From: Polynucleobacter meluiroseus
GTDB taxonomy: Bacteria; Pseudomonadota; Gammaproteobacteria; Burkholderiales; Burkholderiaceae
DNA length: 64,000 nt
NCBI RefSeq assembly: GCF_900205755.1
Contig: NZ_OANS01000001.1
Span: 496,001 to 560,000, forward strand
Reading direction: 5' to 3'
The position numbers and the translations under genes are program-made. Positions 10,030 through 17,952 of this stretch are shown here, piece by piece; positions within the stretch are counted from its first letter, which is position 1, and each line of letters opens with the position of its first letter. The notes under the pieces are model-generated. The model saw only the letters and a program-made list of their open reading frames with translations, was not told the origin of the DNA and ran no database searches.

Positions 10030-10045
10030 CTGTCATTGTATACAG
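10030..10045. promoter_or_regulatory. LexA (SOS) box
   Basis: CTG, ten bases and CAG form the exact core of the LexA operator, with outer T and A extending the dyad (CTGT...ACAG). It overlaps the -10 hexamer of the lexA promoter. It also lies 44 bases before the asparaginase start on the other strand and could affect that gene. Confidence 0.88.
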
Positions 10046-10063
10046 CACTTTTGTATAGTTCAA
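10035..10063 (-). promoter_or_regulatory. lexA promoter, predicted to give a leaderless or very short leader mRNA
   Basis: On the minus strand, TTGAAC (-35) is followed by exactly 17 bases and TACAAT (-10). Six bases later comes the ATG of the longer lexA reading frame, so transcription would begin at or next to the start codon. Confidence 0.72.
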
Positions 10064-10088
10064 GCAAATTGGCGGTAGATAATAAGCC

Positions 10089-11165
10089 ATGAGCCAAATT
10101 TCCAACGCCACCGAACAATTGCCCCATATCTTGGTTTTAGGGATGGGAGGCACCATCGCTGGTTTGGCGGCAGACCCAGAGGGTAACCCTAATAAGTACA
10201 AGGCTGGGCAGGTCGGCATAGACTCACTTTTAGCCCATATTGCATCAGCTTTACCTCAGAATATTGCGGTGATTTCAGAGCAATTGGCCAATATGAATAG
10301 CCGAAATCTCTCTGAATCGCTGCTCACGGATTTGGGAAACCGCATTCAAGAATGTCTCAATGATCTCCTAGTAAAGGGAATTGTCATTACTCACGGTACC
10401 GATACGATGGAGGAAACAGGCCTTTTTCTGCAAGCGACCTGCGGCCATCGTGCCCAAATATTAGGCAAAAGAATCGTCATTACCGGCGCCATGTTGCCGG
10501 CCAACGCGCCGGCAGCTGATGGTCCGAGAAATCTCGTTGATGCCATTAGCTGGGCATCCATGCCGCTGGAGAACTGTCCTAATGGTGTTTACGCAGTCAT
10601 GTCTGGCAAAGTCTGCCTAGCAATGGATTTGGCGAAGCGCCACGGATCGGCTTTAAATGCCCCATTGCGAGATTCGCCAACGAGCCCCGTCAATTTGATT
10701 AATCCCTCATGGCTATCCTGCGTGAAAGCGGTGCAAGCAGCTTGGGGGGAGGATTTGCCAATTCCGAAGGCTGAAGAATGGCCTTGGGTAGAGATTTTGA
10801 CAAGTCATGCGGGGGCAAGGGCGCGCACGATTAAGCATTGGCTCACTAGCGAAGTACTGGGCTTGGTTCTTGCTGGCACGGGGGCGGGGGGCTTTCATGA
10901 TGATTGGTCCGAGCCCTTAGATGAAGCTATAGATCGTGGAATTGCTTTGGTGAGAACCAGCCGCACAGGGAGTGGCGCTACTTACCCCCATATTCCTGAA
11001 AAAGACGCGCATGGTTGCATGGCCTCGGGCACCTTATCTGCTCCACGAGCCAGAATCGCCCTTCAATTGGCCTTAAATGCCGCAGAAACACTGAAAATAT
11101 CTGGTAAAGCCCTGACTTGGCAGGATTTTTTTGCTAGAATAGCCAACTTGCCTGAGTTTAGGTAA
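10089..11165 (+). CDS. L-asparaginase family protein (asparaginase/glutaminase fold)
   Basis: Hydrolyses asparagine to aspartate and ammonia in this family. The first catalytic Thr is in GMGGTIAG (residues 18-25) and the second catalytic triad segment is [10 protein letters not shown]. The AMLP...ADGPRNL segment and a C-terminal [11 protein letters not shown] stretch are also typical. No signal peptide is visible, so a cytoplasmic location is likely despite closer likeness to the type II fold. It is divergent from lexA; a weak -10-like GATAAT ends five bases before ATG. Length (358) is slightly above E. coli AnsA/AnsB. Confidence 0.9.
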   Translation: MSQISNATEQLPHILVLGMGGTIAGLAADPEGNPNKYKAGQVGIDSLLAHIASALPQNIAVISEQLANMNSRNLSESLLTDLGNRIQECLNDLLVKGIVITHGTDTMEETGLFLQATCGHRAQILGKRIVITGAMLPANAPAADGPRNLVDAISWASMPLENCPNGVYAVMSGKVCLAMDLAKRHGSALNAPLRDSPTSPVNLINPSWLSCVKAVQAAWGEDLPIPKAEEWPWVEILTSHAGARARTIKHWLTSEVLGLVLAGTGAGGFHDDWSEPLDEAIDRGIALVRTSRTGSGATYPHIPEKDAHGCMASGTLSAPRARIALQLALNAAETLKISGKALTWQDFFARIANLPEFR

Positions 11166-11169
11166 GCGT

Positions 11170-11199
11170 TTTAAAAGCCTTGTATGTTGTACTTACAAT
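11170..11199 (+). promoter_or_regulatory. Candidate promoter of the rpsF operon
   Basis: TTTAAA, an 18-base spacer and TACAAT form a moderate -35/-10 pair. Predicted start near 11206 puts the whole leader hairpin at the 5' end of the transcript. Confidence 0.45.
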
Positions 11200-11212
11200 T
11201 TGTTACTACCTT

Positions 11213-11268
11213 GTCACACTGGCGCTAACTTCAACAACCATCGGAAGTTAGCAAGACGCCCAGGTGAC
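11213..11268 (+). promoter_or_regulatory. Structured rpsF leader, candidate S6:S18 autoregulatory element
   Basis: A nested hairpin lies 21 bases before the rpsF start. The outer stem is GTCAC/GTGAC, then CTGGC pairs with GCC-AG across a bulged C, followed by a five-base AAGAC bulge. The inner stem is a perfect 9 bp (GCTAACTTC with GAAGTTAGC) with an 11-base loop containing ACCATCG. Position and architecture fit the known leader bound by the S6:S18 complex upstream of rpsF. The family match itself is inferred and needs a covariance-model search. Confidence 0.65.
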
Positions 11269-11289
11269 TTTATCCTTAAGGAGTGTTAG

Positions 11290-11664
11290 ATGCGTCATTA
11301 TGAAATCGTTTTTATCGTCCATCCGGACCAAAGCGAGCAAGTGCCCGCCATGATCGAGCGCTACAAAGCGACATTAGCTACCGCAGGTGGCAAAGTGCAT
11401 CGCATTGAAGACTGGGGCCGTCGTCAGATGGCTTACATGATCGACAAGCTTGCTAAAGCCCATTACGTTTGCATGAATATTGAGTGCGACCAGAAGACTC
11501 TGGAAGAGCTTGAGCATGCGTTCAAATTTAATGACGCTGTTTTACGTCACCTCATCATCAAGACGAAGAAAGCTGAAACTGAGCCTTCCATCATGATGAA
11601 AGAAGTGAATCGTGAAGAAGCGCGTAAATCTGCTCAAACTGAAGCTCCAGTAGCGGCAGCCTAA
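11290..11664 (+). CDS. rpsF: 30S ribosomal protein S6
   Basis: Binds 16S rRNA together with S18 on the platform of the small subunit. The sequence opens with [18 protein letters not shown] and contains the conserved [13 protein letters not shown] segment near residues 39-51. The C-terminal tail is acidic and alanine-rich, as in related bacteria. AAGGAG precedes the ATG. First gene of the rpsF-priB-rpsR-rplI operon, preceded by a structured leader through which the S6:S18 complex may repress translation. Confidence 0.98.
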   Translation: MRHYEIVFIVHPDQSEQVPAMIERYKATLATAGGKVHRIEDWGRRQMAYMIDKLAKAHYVCMNIECDQKTLEELEHAFKFNDAVLRHLIIKTKKAETEPSIMMKEVNREEARKSAQTEAPVAAA

Positions 11665-11723
11665 GCTAAAAATTTGAAGAGGAATAGACAGACTAGAAAA
11701 CGAATTAGAGAAGCGGAGCGGCG

Positions 11724-12017
11724 TTGAATCATTTCACCCTCACTGCGATCTTAATTTCTAAAGACGCGATTCGATTTACCCCTGCAGGAATACCCGTAAT
11801 GCATTGCCAGCTTGAACATAGCGGTGAAGTAAACGAGGTAGGAGTAGCAAGGAAAATTCAGATGAGTGTTGAAGCCATAGCGATTGGCCCCATACAAAGA
11901 GGGCTTGAGCAAATGGATTTAGGAGCTAAGGCGGTGTTCGAAGGATTCTTAGCGGCGAAGACTCTACGTAATCAAAGACTGGTATTCCATATCACCCACA
12001 TTCAATTGAAAAATTAA
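11724..12017 (+). CDS. priB: Primosomal replication protein N (PriB)
   Basis: A 97-residue OB-fold single-stranded DNA-binding protein that helps PriA restart stalled forks. The N-terminus [19 protein letters not shown] and the [11 protein letters not shown] strand are typical. It starts with TTG; GGAG five bases before it supports this, and no ATG fits. Its position between rpsF and rpsR is the conserved location of priB in beta- and gammaproteobacteria. The later replicative helicase gene dnaB in the same run adds to the context. Confidence 0.94.
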   Translation: MNHFTLTAILISKDAIRFTPAGIPVMHCQLEHSGEVNEVGVARKIQMSVEAIAIGPIQRGLEQMDLGAKAVFEGFLAAKTLRNQRLVFHITHIQLKN

Positions 12018-12030
12018 AGAGGAAATCATC

Positions 12031-12303
12031 ATGGCGTTTGGAAAGAAACCCGATTTCAAAAAGAAACCCGCTCAGAACCCATTGTTCAAGCGTAAGCGTT
12101 ATTGCCGTTTTACTGTTGCTGGTGTTGAACAGATCGACTACAAAGATGTCGACACCTTGAAGGACTTTGTTGGCGAGAACGCCAAGATCACTCCTGCTCG
12201 TTTGACAGGCACAAAAGCAAAGTATCAGCGTCAGTTAGACACCGCTATCAAGCGTGCTCGTTTCCTGGCCCTGCTGCCATTCTCTGACCAACATAAGAAA
12301 TAA
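12031..12303 (+). CDS. rpsR: 30S ribosomal protein S18
   Basis: Binds the small-subunit platform as a heterodimer with S6. The family core [17 protein letters not shown] and the C-terminal [18 protein letters not shown] are clear. A basic Lys/Pro-rich N-terminal extension of about 20 residues is present, as in related bacteria. AGAGGAAAT precedes the ATG, and it follows priB by 13 bases. Confidence 0.98.
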   Translation: MAFGKKPDFKKKPAQNPLFKRKRYCRFTVAGVEQIDYKDVDTLKDFVGENAKITPARLTGTKAKYQRQLDTAIKRARFLALLPFSDQHKK

Positions 12304-12316
12304 TTGGGAGCCCTCA

Positions 12317-12769
12317 ATGCAAATCATTCTCTTAGAAAAAGTAACAAACCTGGGCAACCTTGGCGACGTAGTTCGCGTTAAAGACGGTTATGCTCGCAAT
12401 TTCTTGATTCCACAACGCAAAGCGCGTCGCGCTACAGAAGCAGCTATTGCTGACTTTGCAGTACGTCGTGCCGAGTTGGAAAAGTTAGCTGCTGAGAAAT
12501 TAGCTGCTGCGCAAGCTGTTGGTGAGAAGCTCAAGGATCTCGTACTCGAAATCGGTCAAAAAGCTGGTGTTGATGGTCGCTTGTTTGGTTCCGTAACAAA
12601 CCACGATATTGCTGATGCTTTAAAAGCAAAAGGCTTTGATCTCGAAAAAGCGTCTGTTCGTTTACCTACTGGCCCATTAAAAATGGTTGGTGATCACCCT
12701 GTAGCGGTTGCTGTTCATACCGATGTAGTGACTGATATCACTGTCCGCGTAGTTGGCGAGCAAGCTTAA
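12317..12769 (+). CDS. rplI: 50S ribosomal protein L9
   Basis: L9 binds 23S rRNA and extends from the large subunit. The first residues [17 protein letters not shown] and the [12 protein letters not shown] motif are diagnostic. A long central helix rich in Ala, Glu and Lys links the two globular domains. The start is set at the ATG giving 150 residues; longer upstream reading in the same frame would overlap rpsR and lacks the family N-terminus. GGGAG precedes it. Confidence 0.98.
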   Translation: MQIILLEKVTNLGNLGDVVRVKDGYARNFLIPQRKARRATEAAIADFAVRRAELEKLAAEKLAAAQAVGEKLKDLVLEIGQKAGVDGRLFGSVTNHDIADALKAKGFDLEKASVRLPTGPLKMVGDHPVAVAVHTDVVTDITVRVVGEQA

Positions 12770-12792
12770 GTTTTACATTTAGCAATAGCCTC

Positions 12793-14232
12793 ATGGCTGA
12801 ATCTCCTATACGTTCCATTACGACCAATCTTGGCATGATGGGCTCTGGGGATTCGGTCGTGCAGGCCTTAAAGGTCCCACCCCATTCCGTAGAAGCTGAG
12901 CAATCTCTGCTTGGTGGTTTACTGATCGACAATACCGCTTGGGATCGTCTCGGCGGGATACTAACGGATAAAGATTTTTATCGCCCAGAGCACTCCTTGA
13001 TCTACAAGGCAATCGCTCGTTTAGTTGGCGACAATCACCCGGCCGACGTCATCACGGTGCATGAGGCAGTCAAATCCGAACAGGGCGGTGATTTAGTCGG
13101 CATTGATTACCTTAATTCTTTAGCGCAAAACACCCCTAGTGCTGCCAATATCAAAGGGTATGCTGACATCGTGCGTGATCGCAGTATTTTGCGGCGCTTG
13201 ATTGAAGTCTCCGACAGTATTGTGAGCTCGGCTTTTGTTCCTGAAGGGCGTTCAGTCAGAACCTTGCTGGATGAAGCAGAGGCCCGCATTTTGCAAATCG
13301 GGGAAGAGGGTAGCCGTAAAGCTGACTATCTTGAGATTGAACCCCTACTCAGAACTGTAGTTGCGCGGATTGATGAACTCTATAACCGTCAAGGCGGCAG
13401 CGACATCACTGGCATTGCAACTGGCTTTATAGATTTAGATAAGCAGACAAGTGGCCTCCAAAAAGGCGACTTAGTGATTGTTGCGGGCAGACCATCGATG
13501 GGTAAAACCGCGATGGCACTCAATATTGCTGAAAACGTTGCCTTGGCTGAGGGCTTGCCGGTTGTGATTTTCTCGATGGAGATGTCTGGTGAGCAATTGG
13601 CCTCGCGCTTGCTGGGATCAGTTGGGCGTGTAGACCAAAGTCGCATGCGTACTGGAAAACTGCAAGATGACGAATGGCCACGCGTGACTGATGCCATTGC
13701 CCGTTTAAGTAATACCCAAATTTTGATTGATGAAACTGGTGCTTTATCTAGCCTTGAGTTACGCACTAGAGCGAGACGGATTGCCCGAAACTTTGGTGGT
13801 ACGCTCGGGCTTGTCGTGATTGACTACTTACAGCTGATGAGTGGCTCAGGTTCAGAAAATAGAGCAACTGAAATTTCTGAAATCTCCCGCTCCTTAAAAT
13901 CTCTCGCAAAAGAATTGCAGTGTCCTGTAGTAGCGCTATCCCAGTTAAATCGCGGTCTTGAGCAACGCCCAAATAAACGTCCAATCATGTCCGATCTGCG
14001 TGAATCAGGCGCGATCGAGCAAGATGCTGATGTCATTATGTTTATCTATCGCGATGAGGTGTATCACCCCGACACCACCACCGACAAAGGCATCGCTGAA
14101 ATCATCATTGGTAAACAGCGTAATGGCCCAATTGGGACGATTCGCCTGAGCTGGCAAGGGCCTTATACTAAGTTTGATAATTTAGCGATGGGCTCGAGTG
14201 GCTATTCTTCAGGCGGTTACGAGCCGTTTTAA
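12793..14232 (+). CDS. dnaB: Replicative DNA helicase DnaB
   Basis: Hexameric 5'-3' helicase at the replication fork. The N-terminal collar domain begins with PPHSVEAEQSLLGGLL (residues 29-44), and the RecA-like ATPase domain has Walker A GRPSMGKT at 232-239 and Walker B LVVIDYLQLM. The DLRESGAIEQDADVI motif is the conserved helicase region near the end. The C-terminus is Gly/Ser-rich. It follows rplI by 23 bases with no terminator between, so it may be part of the ribosomal operon; no clear Shine-Dalgarno is seen. A terminator follows. Confidence 0.97.
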   Translation: MAESPIRSITTNLGMMGSGDSVVQALKVPPHSVEAEQSLLGGLLIDNTAWDRLGGILTDKDFYRPEHSLIYKAIARLVGDNHPADVITVHEAVKSEQGGDLVGIDYLNSLAQNTPSAANIKGYADIVRDRSILRRLIEVSDSIVSSAFVPEGRSVRTLLDEAEARILQIGEEGSRKADYLEIEPLLRTVVARIDELYNRQGGSDITGIATGFIDLDKQTSGLQKGDLVIVAGRPSMGKTAMALNIAENVALAEGLPVVIFSMEMSGEQLASRLLGSVGRVDQSRMRTGKLQDDEWPRVTDAIARLSNTQILIDETGALSSLELRTRARRIARNFGGTLGLVVIDYLQLMSGSGSENRATEISEISRSLKSLAKELQCPVVALSQLNRGLEQRPNKRPIMSDLRESGAIEQDADVIMFIYRDEVYHPDTTTDKGIAEIIIGKQRNGPIGTIRLSWQGPYTKFDNLAMGSSGYSSGGYEPF

Positions 14233-14273
14233 GCTTGATGCTTGAGCTAATTCCCCTTAAGGGAAAAAAAGAA

Positions 14274-14296
14274 AAAGCCTCACAATGTGAGGCTTT
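14274..14296. terminator. Bidirectional terminator after dnaB
   Basis: A perfect 10-bp stem (AAAGCCTCAC with GTGAGGCTTT) with a three-base loop lies between the convergent dnaB and PsiF-like genes. It has A and T tracts on its sides, though the T run on + is only three bases. Confidence 0.8.
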
Positions 14297-14316
14297 GTCA
14301 TTACAGCGAATACGTT

Positions 14317-14583
14317 TTACTTGCTGCCTTCACACTTCTTAATAGAGGCCGTTTTAGCAGCGCCATATAGAGGCTTACCATCTTTGCTGACGGCCTTGGC
14401 TTCGCAATCGTCTACCTTCACATCGCCCATACATTTCTTCATGGATGCGGTTTTAGCGGCTCCATATAGTGGCTTACCATCTTTACTCACAGCTTTAGCT
14501 TCACACTCCGCTTGGTCTGCGAATGCGAGTGAAGGTAGTGCGAAACTCAGCGCAATACTCAAAGCAATAATCATTTTTTTCAT
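14317..14583 (-). CDS. Small exported protein with two PsiF-like repeats
   Basis: An 88-residue protein with a Sec signal peptide (MKKMIIALSIALSFALPSLAFA, mature from about residue 23). The mature part is two near-identical 25-residue units, each starting CEAKAVSKDG and ending MKKC or IKKC, joined by eight residues. The C...L-x-G-x-x-K...MKxC pattern resembles the PsiF repeat found in phosphate-starvation-linked periplasmic proteins; this family link is inferred. Each unit could form one disulfide. The start was set by AGGAGAG before the ATG. Function unknown. It has its own promoter and terminator. Confidence 0.85.
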   Translation of the reverse strand: MKKMIIALSIALSFALPSLAFADQAECEAKAVSKDGKPLYGAAKTASMKKCMGDVKVDDCEAKAVSKDGKPLYGAAKTASIKKCEGSK

Positions 14584-14619
14584 GAAGATCTCTCCTAGGT
14601 TATGAAATGAAACGCAATA

Positions 14620-14649
14620 ATGATAAAAATCAACCTCATGCAACATCAA
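14620..14649 (-). promoter_or_regulatory. Candidate promoter of the PsiF-like gene
   Basis: On the minus strand TTGATG, an 18-base spacer and TATCAT form a moderate -35/-10 pair, predicting start about 30 bases before the ATG. The upstream flank is rich in repeated TTGA-type words. Confidence 0.5.
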
Positions 14650-14692
14650 GCAAACTCAAGAAAACTAAAGCAACTTCAACCTCAACACTACA

Positions 14693-15514
14693 TTAACTTT
14701 GTTTCACGATCATATTGTGTGAGGCCACTGGGGTAGGGAACCCAGCTTCTGTTAATACTTTAGCCATGATGCGGTTCACCTCAAAATAGACTGCCCAGTA
14801 CTCAGCATTCAGGCAGTAAGGGCGCACTGCTAAAACAGGGCCGACGAGATTAAATTCTAAAATATTCACTTCAATGGCCGGGTCATTTAAGACGTTCGGA
14901 ATAGCTGATATCTTTTCACGAAGAAGTTGCATGGCAGCCTCGGGATCAGTATCGCTAGAAAGTTGGCATTTAAGGTCGACACGCCTAAATTCTGAACTGC
15001 TGTAATTCTGAATATTGTCACTTAGAATTTTATTGTTCCCAATTGTTGTAACAATATGATCCGCGGTATTAATGATGGAGGAGAAGATGCCAATCTCTTT
15101 TACGATGCCCGTAACTCCACCAGCAGTAATGACATCACCTACCTTAAACGGTCGCAGAACAATCAGAAAGACGCCCGCAGCAAAATTAGAGAGTAGTCCA
15201 GCCCAAGCTGCGCCAATCGCAATACCGGCAGTAGCAAACAAAGCGGCAAAGCTGGTGGTTTGCATGCCGAAATAACCTAAGATGCCAACTACTAAGAGGA
15301 TATTTAAAGTAATCGATACGATAGAGTGAACATAGCGCAAGAGGGTCGGGTCTAGCTTTTTTTGCACTAGGCCGGCACGAATCAGTCTTTGGACAAGGTT
15401 AATTAACCATCGTCCAAGCAACCAAAGTACCAGGGCTGACAGTATTTTTAGCCCTGCTTGAGCCGCGATGGTAATCAACATCTCCTGGAGTTTGTAGAAA
15501 TCAAATTCTTTCAC
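14693..15514 (-). CDS. MscS-family mechanosensitive ion channel
   Basis: Inner-membrane channel that opens under membrane tension to release solutes on osmotic downshock. After three hydrophobic segments, the pore-lining TM3 and signature region read AGIAIGAAWAGLLSNF and LRPFKVGDVI (about residues 93-128). A cytoplasmic beta domain and C-terminal alpha/beta domain follow. At 273 residues it is close to E. coli MscS. The start codon is GTG with AAAGGA seven bases upstream. It follows the NlpC/P60 gene by 18 bases on the same strand. Confidence 0.93.
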   Translation of the reverse strand: MKEFDFYKLQEMLITIAAQAGLKILSALVLWLLGRWLINLVQRLIRAGLVQKKLDPTLLRYVHSIVSITLNILLVVGILGYFGMQTTSFAALFATAGIAIGAAWAGLLSNFAAGVFLIVLRPFKVGDVITAGGVTGIVKEIGIFSSIINTADHIVTTIGNNKILSDNIQNYSSSEFRRVDLKCQLSSDTDPEAAMQLLREKISAIPNVLNDPAIEVNILEFNLVGPVLAVRPYCLNAEYWAVYFEVNRIMAKVLTEAGFPTPVASHNMIVKQS

Positions 15515-15532
15515 AGCAAAGTCCTTTAGTGA

Positions 15533-16072
15533 TTATGGGTTTGAGGTAACTAATCTTCTTGCTTCAGTGTATCTTGCCGCCCAATAAGGCGAAGTAATGT
15601 ATTCCAAGCGGACAGTTCCACCCGCACTAGGCGCATGCACAAAGCGGCCTTGCCCTACATAAATCCCCGCATGCGAATACTTTTCACCGGTGGTATTGAA
15701 GAACACTAAATCACCAGGTGCTGGAGGTTGATTTTCTAGACTCTGCCCTTTATTACTCATCTCTTGAATAGTGCGAGGTAATTTGATGTTGGCTGATTTA
15801 GCGTAGACATACGCAATGAGCCCGCTGCAATCGAAGCCTGCCTTGGGGTTGTTGCCACCATAACGGTATGGCACCCCCACTAAGCCCACAGCTGCAATCG
15901 AGATGTCTTCCGTACCGGCGCTAGTATCTTTCTTGAATTGAGATAAGCGGTTGCTGTCTTGCTTCCCGCCAAAGGTACCGCATCCTGTGAGTATCAAGGA
16001 CGCACAAACGAAAATGCCGCACCCTATGAGAGTGCGGCATGAGTGAGTTTGCTTAGAGTGCGTCGGCAGCAT
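15533..16072 (-). CDS. NlpC/P60-family cell wall peptidase lipoprotein
   Basis: Predicted peptidoglycan endopeptidase anchored to the outer membrane. The signal sequence ends in the lipobox LTGC with Cys31. The NlpC/P60 domain has catalytic Cys82 (FDCSGL), His134 (YSHAGIYVG) and a third polar residue His146 (RFVHAPS). The 179-residue size is typical of Spr/NlpC proteins. Its start lies 20 bases inside the end of the PhoH-like gene, implying translational coupling. The substrate is probably the D-Glu-mDAP bond, by family only. Confidence 0.92.
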   Translation of the reverse strand: MLPTHSKQTHSCRTLIGCGIFVCASLILTGCGTFGGKQDSNRLSQFKKDTSAGTEDISIAAVGLVGVPYRYGGNNPKAGFDCSGLIAYVYAKSANIKLPRTIQEMSNKGQSLENQPPAPGDLVFFNTTGEKYSHAGIYVGQGRFVHAPSAGGTVRLEYITSPYWAARYTEARRLVTSNP

Positions 16073-17717
16073 GATCCGCTAAACGTGAACGCTCACCGCG
16101 AGCGAGCGTGACATGCCCGCCATGCCTCCAGCCTTTGAAGCGATCCACTACATAAGTGAGACCCGACGAACCTTCGGTTAAGTAAGGTGTATCGATCTGC
16201 GCAATATTACCCAAACAAACAATCTTGGTACCAGGGCCCGCACGGGTCACTAAGGTTTTCATTTGCTTGGGGGTGAGATTTTGCGCTTCATCGATAATGA
16301 CAAATTTACTCACAAAGGTTCTACCGCGCATAAAATTCATGCTTTTCACTTTGATGCGTGAGCGAATCAGTTCTTGGGTAGCAGCGCGACCCCACTCTCC
16401 GGCATTATCTTCATTGCGGTGGAGTACTTCGAGGTTATCGTCAAAGGCGCCCATCCAAGGCTGCATCTTTTCTTCTTCGGTACCAGGCAAGAAACCAATA
16501 TCCTCACCAACAGGCACGGTAGCGCGCGTGATGATGATTTCGTTATAGCGCTTACTATCAAGCACCTGCTCCAAGCCTGCCGCCAAGGCGAGTAAGGTTT
16601 TACCAGTACCCGCTTGCCCCAACAAGGTAATGAAATCCACTTCTGGATTCATTAAAAGATTCAGCGCAAAGTTTTGTTCGCGGTTACGTGCGGTCACACT
16701 CCACACATTGTTTTTCTGGTGGGAGAAATCTCTTAAAGTTTGCAACAGGGCTGTCTTGCCGTTGATTTCTCGAACTTGGGCGTAGAAAGGGGTAGAGCCA
16801 TCAGGATTTTCTTGATACACAAACTGATTGACCAACATGCTTGGTACGCTAGGTCCGGTCACACGGTAGAACATGGTTCCGGAACGGCTATCTGCCCAGC
16901 TTTCCATCGCCTTGCCATGCTTAGGCCAAAAATCCGCAGCCAAAGTCATGACGCCGGAGTACATGAGATCACGGTCTTCGAGGACTTGGTCGTTGAAGTA
17001 ATCCTCTGCAGCTAAACCAAGTGCGCGGGCTTTAATACGCATATTGATATCTTTGGATACCAAGACTACTTCTCGCCCCTTGTGGGTTTTCTGGAGCTCA
17101 CTAACTACTGCCAAAATCATGTTGTCGCCTTTGCCCTCAGGCAATCCCTCAGGCAAGGCTTGGGTGGTGAGTTTGGTCTGAAAGAAGAGGCGCCCACTCA
17201 CATCGTGGTTACCCAATTTATTTAGAGGGATACCTTCATCCAGGCTACCGCTAGTGCCCGTGACGAGCTGATCCAAGGAGCGACTTACCGTACGGGCATT
17301 ACGCGCAACTTCGGTCATGCCCTTCTTGTGGTTATCCAATTCCTCAAGCGTGGTCATGGGTAAAAAGAGATCATGCTCAGAAAAACGGAACAGCGAGCTA
17401 GGATCGTGCATTAATACATTGGTATCGAGCACAAATAAGCTTGGTGGGCCGGTACGAGCCAACCGCTTTGGCTTTTCTGGGGCGCTAACCTTAATGTTGC
17501 TTTGCTCCTGCTGGAGTGATTGGCGTGTGCCCTTAATTTTTTCTAATGCGACCTCAGCCGCTGAGAGATCTTCTTCAAGCTCTTCATTCCAATCAGATGC
17601 ATGATCTTCCATCACAACTGGCTTTGCTGGAGCAGGACGTTTTTTTAAATCAGGGGTGTCCTTACTACTCAGTTTGACTTGACCAGCAATTTGCGTTGGG
17701 ATGGGGGGCAATGGCAT
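16053..17717 (-). CDS. PhoH-family protein with N-terminal PIN domain
   Basis: A 554-residue fusion: a PIN-type RNase domain from about residue 92 (LFVLDTNVLMHD, metal-binding Asp98), then a PhoH ATPase domain with Walker A GQAGTGKT near 367-374 and Walker B FVIIDEAQNLT. PhoH2-type proteins act as RNA helicase/nucleases in related systems; the role here is inferred. I chose the ATG preceded by TAGGAGAG rather than an upstream start ten codons earlier. The leader holds a terminator hairpin that ends 15 bases before this ATG, so expression probably depends on read-through. Confidence 0.93.
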   Translation of the reverse strand: MPLPPIPTQIAGQVKLSSKDTPDLKKRPAPAKPVVMEDHASDWNEELEEDLSAAEVALEKIKGTRQSLQQEQSNIKVSAPEKPKRLARTGPPSLFVLDTNVLMHDPSSLFRFSEHDLFLPMTTLEELDNHKKGMTEVARNARTVSRSLDQLVTGTSGSLDEGIPLNKLGNHDVSGRLFFQTKLTTQALPEGLPEGKGDNMILAVVSELQKTHKGREVVLVSKDINMRIKARALGLAAEDYFNDQVLEDRDLMYSGVMTLAADFWPKHGKAMESWADSRSGTMFYRVTGPSVPSMLVNQFVYQENPDGSTPFYAQVREINGKTALLQTLRDFSHQKNNVWSVTARNREQNFALNLLMNPEVDFITLLGQAGTGKTLLALAAGLEQVLDSKRYNEIIITRATVPVGEDIGFLPGTEEEKMQPWMGAFDDNLEVLHRNEDNAGEWGRAATQELIRSRIKVKSMNFMRGRTFVSKFVIIDEAQNLTPKQMKTLVTRAGPGTKIVCLGNIAQIDTPYLTEGSSGLTYVVDRFKGWRHGGHVTLARGERSRLADHAADAL

Positions 17718-17727
17718 GCAGACTCTC

Positions 17728-17889
17728 CTAAAAGAAAAAACCGTCAAGCGGGCTGCTGTGACGGTCGATTACGAAAATGGGTGATATGGCGGATGAAAAA
17801 CGGAGTGGGTTGTTTACCGAGCCTGTCACTGACAATACAGGCTGATGAGTCAAACGGATGGTCAGACTTTCCCGTCGTTTCTGATGCAT
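17728..17889 (-). CDS. Possible 53-residue leader peptide upstream of phoH
   Basis: An open frame begins MHQKRRESLTIRL and runs through the phoH leader, including both arms of the terminator hairpin, to a TAG stop that overlaps the phoH Shine-Dalgarno (TTTTAGGAG). A possible -10 ends seven bases before its ATG. I know of no homologue, and the ribosome site is weak. It may be chance; its interest lies in the overlap of stop codon, hairpin and ribosome site. Confidence 0.35.
   Translation of the reverse strand: MHQKRRESLTIRLTHQPVLSVTGSVNNPLRFSSAISPIFVIDRHSSPLDGFFF
17735..17765 (-). terminator. Intrinsic terminator or attenuator in the phoH leader
   Basis: On the minus strand a perfect 7-bp stem (ACCGTCA with TGACGGT) can extend inward by AGC/GCT past one bulged C. 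It is followed by a T run and then, 15 bases later, by the phoH ATG. No promoter can fit between hairpin and gene. Confidence 0.7.
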
Positions 17890-17896
17890 ATGCTTC

Positions 17897-17924
17897 ACTT
17901 TACCCCAAAATTGGAGCTTTGCAA
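17897..17924 (-). promoter_or_regulatory. Weak candidate promoter for the phoH leader transcript
   Basis: TTGCAA, a 16-base spacer and TAAAGT on the minus strand, each four of six matches to consensus. It would start transcription next to the ATG of the possible leader peptide. The score is marginal. Confidence 0.3.
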
Positions 17925-17952
17925 GCACCCCTAATTAAATTAATTTAAAAAA

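Noticed and set aside
14644-14692. Repeated TTGA-type words upstream of the PsiF-like promoter as a regulator array
   Set aside because: The spacing is irregular and the words are short; it can be explained by local base composition.
17822-17839. CTGTCACTGACAATACAG near phoH as a second LexA box
   Set aside because: The spacing between CTG and CAG is 12 bases, not 10. It fits better as a small hairpin.
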